This document shows, in pieces, positions 63,207-64,000 of a DNA stretch of 64,000 bases. How positions within the stretch are numbered: position 1 is the stretch's first letter; every line of letters begins with the position of its first letter. The notes under the pieces were generated by a model. That model worked only from the letters and a program-made list of their open reading frames with translations, was not told where the DNA came from and ran no database searches. Source of the DNA: Posidoniimonas corsicana (GTDB taxonomy: Bacteria; Planctomycetota; Planctomycetia; Pirellulales; Lacipirellulaceae); assembly GCF_007859765.1 (NCBI RefSeq), contig NZ_SIHJ01000003.1:1-64000 (forward strand), written 5' to 3'. The position numbers were made by a program, and so were the translations under genes.

Positions 63207-64000
63207 GTGCCCACCCTCTCCCTGGACAACCTGAGCAAGACCTACCGCGGGGGCGTCGAGGCCCTGCGCGGCGTCACACTCCAGGCGCCCGACGGCCGGT
63301 ATGTCGTGCTGGTCGGCCCCAGCGGCTCGGGCAAGAGCACGCTGCTGCGGCTGGTGGCCGGGCTCGAGCGCCCCACCACAGGCGGGGTGCTGCTCGACGG
63401 CCAGTCGATCGACCGCCTGCCGCCCCACCGCCGCGACGTGGCGATGGTGTTCCAGCAGCCGACGCTCTACCCCTACCTGACCGTCCGCCAGAACCTGGGC
63501 CACGGCCTCAAGCGGCTCGGCCTGGACCGCGCCGCCATCGGCACGCGCGTCGGGCACGCGGCCGCCATGCTGGGCGTAGTGCCGCTGCTGGATCGCCGGC
63601 CCCAGCAGCTCTCCGGCGGCGAGGCCCAGCGGGTCGCGCTCGGCCGGGCGCTCGCCCGCCGGCCCGGCGTGCTGCTGCTGGACGAGCCGCTCTCGAGCCT
63701 CGACGCCGCGCTCCGCACGCAGCTCCGCGGCGAACTCCGCAAGCTCCACGGCCAGCTCGGCGCGACCACGCTGCACGTCACGCACGACCAGGCCGAGGCG
63801 CTCTCGCTCGCCGAGCTGCTGGTGGTTGTGCACGAGGGCCGCATGCTGCAGAGCGGCCCGCCGATGAACCTCTACCACCGCCCCGCCAACCAGTTTGTCG
63901 CCGGCTTCCTCGGCAACCCGGGCATGAACCTGTGGCCCGGCCGGATCGAGGGCGGGCGCTTCGCCGCGGACAACGCCCCGCTGACCGCGCACGCGGCCGC
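63207..64000 (+). CDS. ABC transporter ATPase, MalK/UgpC type (cut at window end)
   Basis: At least 264 residues from a GTG start (MPTLSLDNLSKTYRGGVEA); the gene runs out of the window. Walker A GPSGSGKST, Q-loop in MVFQQPTLYPYLT, ABC signature LSGGEAQRVALGR, Walker B VLLLDEPLSSLD and the switch His in HVTHD are present. GFLGNPGMNLWPG begins the TOBE-like tail that is typical of carbohydrate importers of this class. The sugar is unknown, but an adjacent uronate-type SDR would fit uronate or sugar uptake. Confidence 0.9.
   Translation, partial: MPTLSLDNLSKTYRGGVEALRGVTLQAPDGRYVVLVGPSGSGKSTLLRLVAGLERPTTGGVLLDGQSIDRLPPHRRDVAMVFQQPTLYPYLTVRQNLGHGLKRLGLDRAAIGTRVGHAAAMLGVVPLLDRRPQQLSGGEAQRVALGRALARRPGVLLLDEPLSSLDAALRTQLRGELRKLHGQLGATTLHVTHDQAEALSLAELLVVVHEGRMLQSGPPMNLYHRPANQFVAGFLGNPGMNLWPGRIEGGRFAADNAPLTAHAA

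Overview
The window looks like a chromosomal segment of a GC-rich planctomycete, most likely Pirellulales (Lacipirellulaceae-like). The main signs are a DUF1592-type 'planctomycete cytochrome C' gene next to a DUF1552 gene, two pseudopilin-like proteins of the DUF1559 style, five surface proteins that end in a PEP-CTERM or similar tail, half-dockerin modules in four of those, and small membrane proteins that open with an RFSL(R/K)xLL motif. No rRNA, tRNA or CRISPR array was seen. All names rest on reading motifs by eye; no database was searched.

Layout. 1-5.1 kb: a transposase fragment at the left edge, a Rho-N-like small protein, an M50 protease and a GAF/HD-GYP phosphodiesterase. 5.7-11 kb: an apparently lower-GC block with a TetR regulator, two palindromic operators, an aldehyde dehydrogenase, a zinc alcohol dehydrogenase, an NAD(P)-binding protein, a thioredoxin-fold protein and an MBL-fold hydrolase; it reads as an acquired aldehyde-stress locus. 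11.3-23.8 kb: GNAT proteins, a large PEP-CTERM beta-repeat protein, a coupled LarA-like/YgfZ pair, a divergent phosphoglycerate kinase, a PL9-like polysaccharide lyase, an AAA ATPase and a YdcF-like protein. 23.8-25.4 kb: a REPIN/RAYT island, described below. 25.4-31.4 kb: a phosphosugar mutase, then a leftward cluster of two PEP-CTERM proteins, a pseudopilin, a Cys-rich exported protein and a zinc-ribbon membrane protein.

31.5-44.4 kb: a lipase, membrane proteins, the DUF1592/DUF1552 pair, a plant-type phosphofructokinase, another PEP-CTERM protein and UDP-glucose dehydrogenase. 44.7-49.3 kb: three tandem soluble PAS chemoreceptors. 49.4-58.5 kb: a dicarboxylate symporter, a GAF/degenerate-PP2C protein, smpB with an unusual start, a DUF1559 pseudopilin, panB, gyrA and a GNAT gene. 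58.5-61.5 kb: two tandem copies of a coupled HD-GYP + PilZ pair, a compact c-di-GMP module. 61.6-64 kb: a membrane protein, a mannonate-oxidoreductase-like SDR and the start of a MalK/UgpC-type ABC ATPase cut by the window edge.

The most striking structure is at 23779-25385. Four copies of an ~84-bp element, each built from two inverted hairpins and, where intact, bounded by GTAG and CTAC, alternate with three small genes; the central one is a RAYT (HUH/Y1 transposase relative). This fits a REPIN-RAYT system packed into one locus. Other points worth a second look are the ACG start of smpB, the duplicated HD-GYP/PilZ pairs, the nearly identical signalling domains of the three chemoreceptors, a 44-bp hairpin repeat present twice in opposite orientation, and the Cys-rich/His-N-terminal surface protein cluster.
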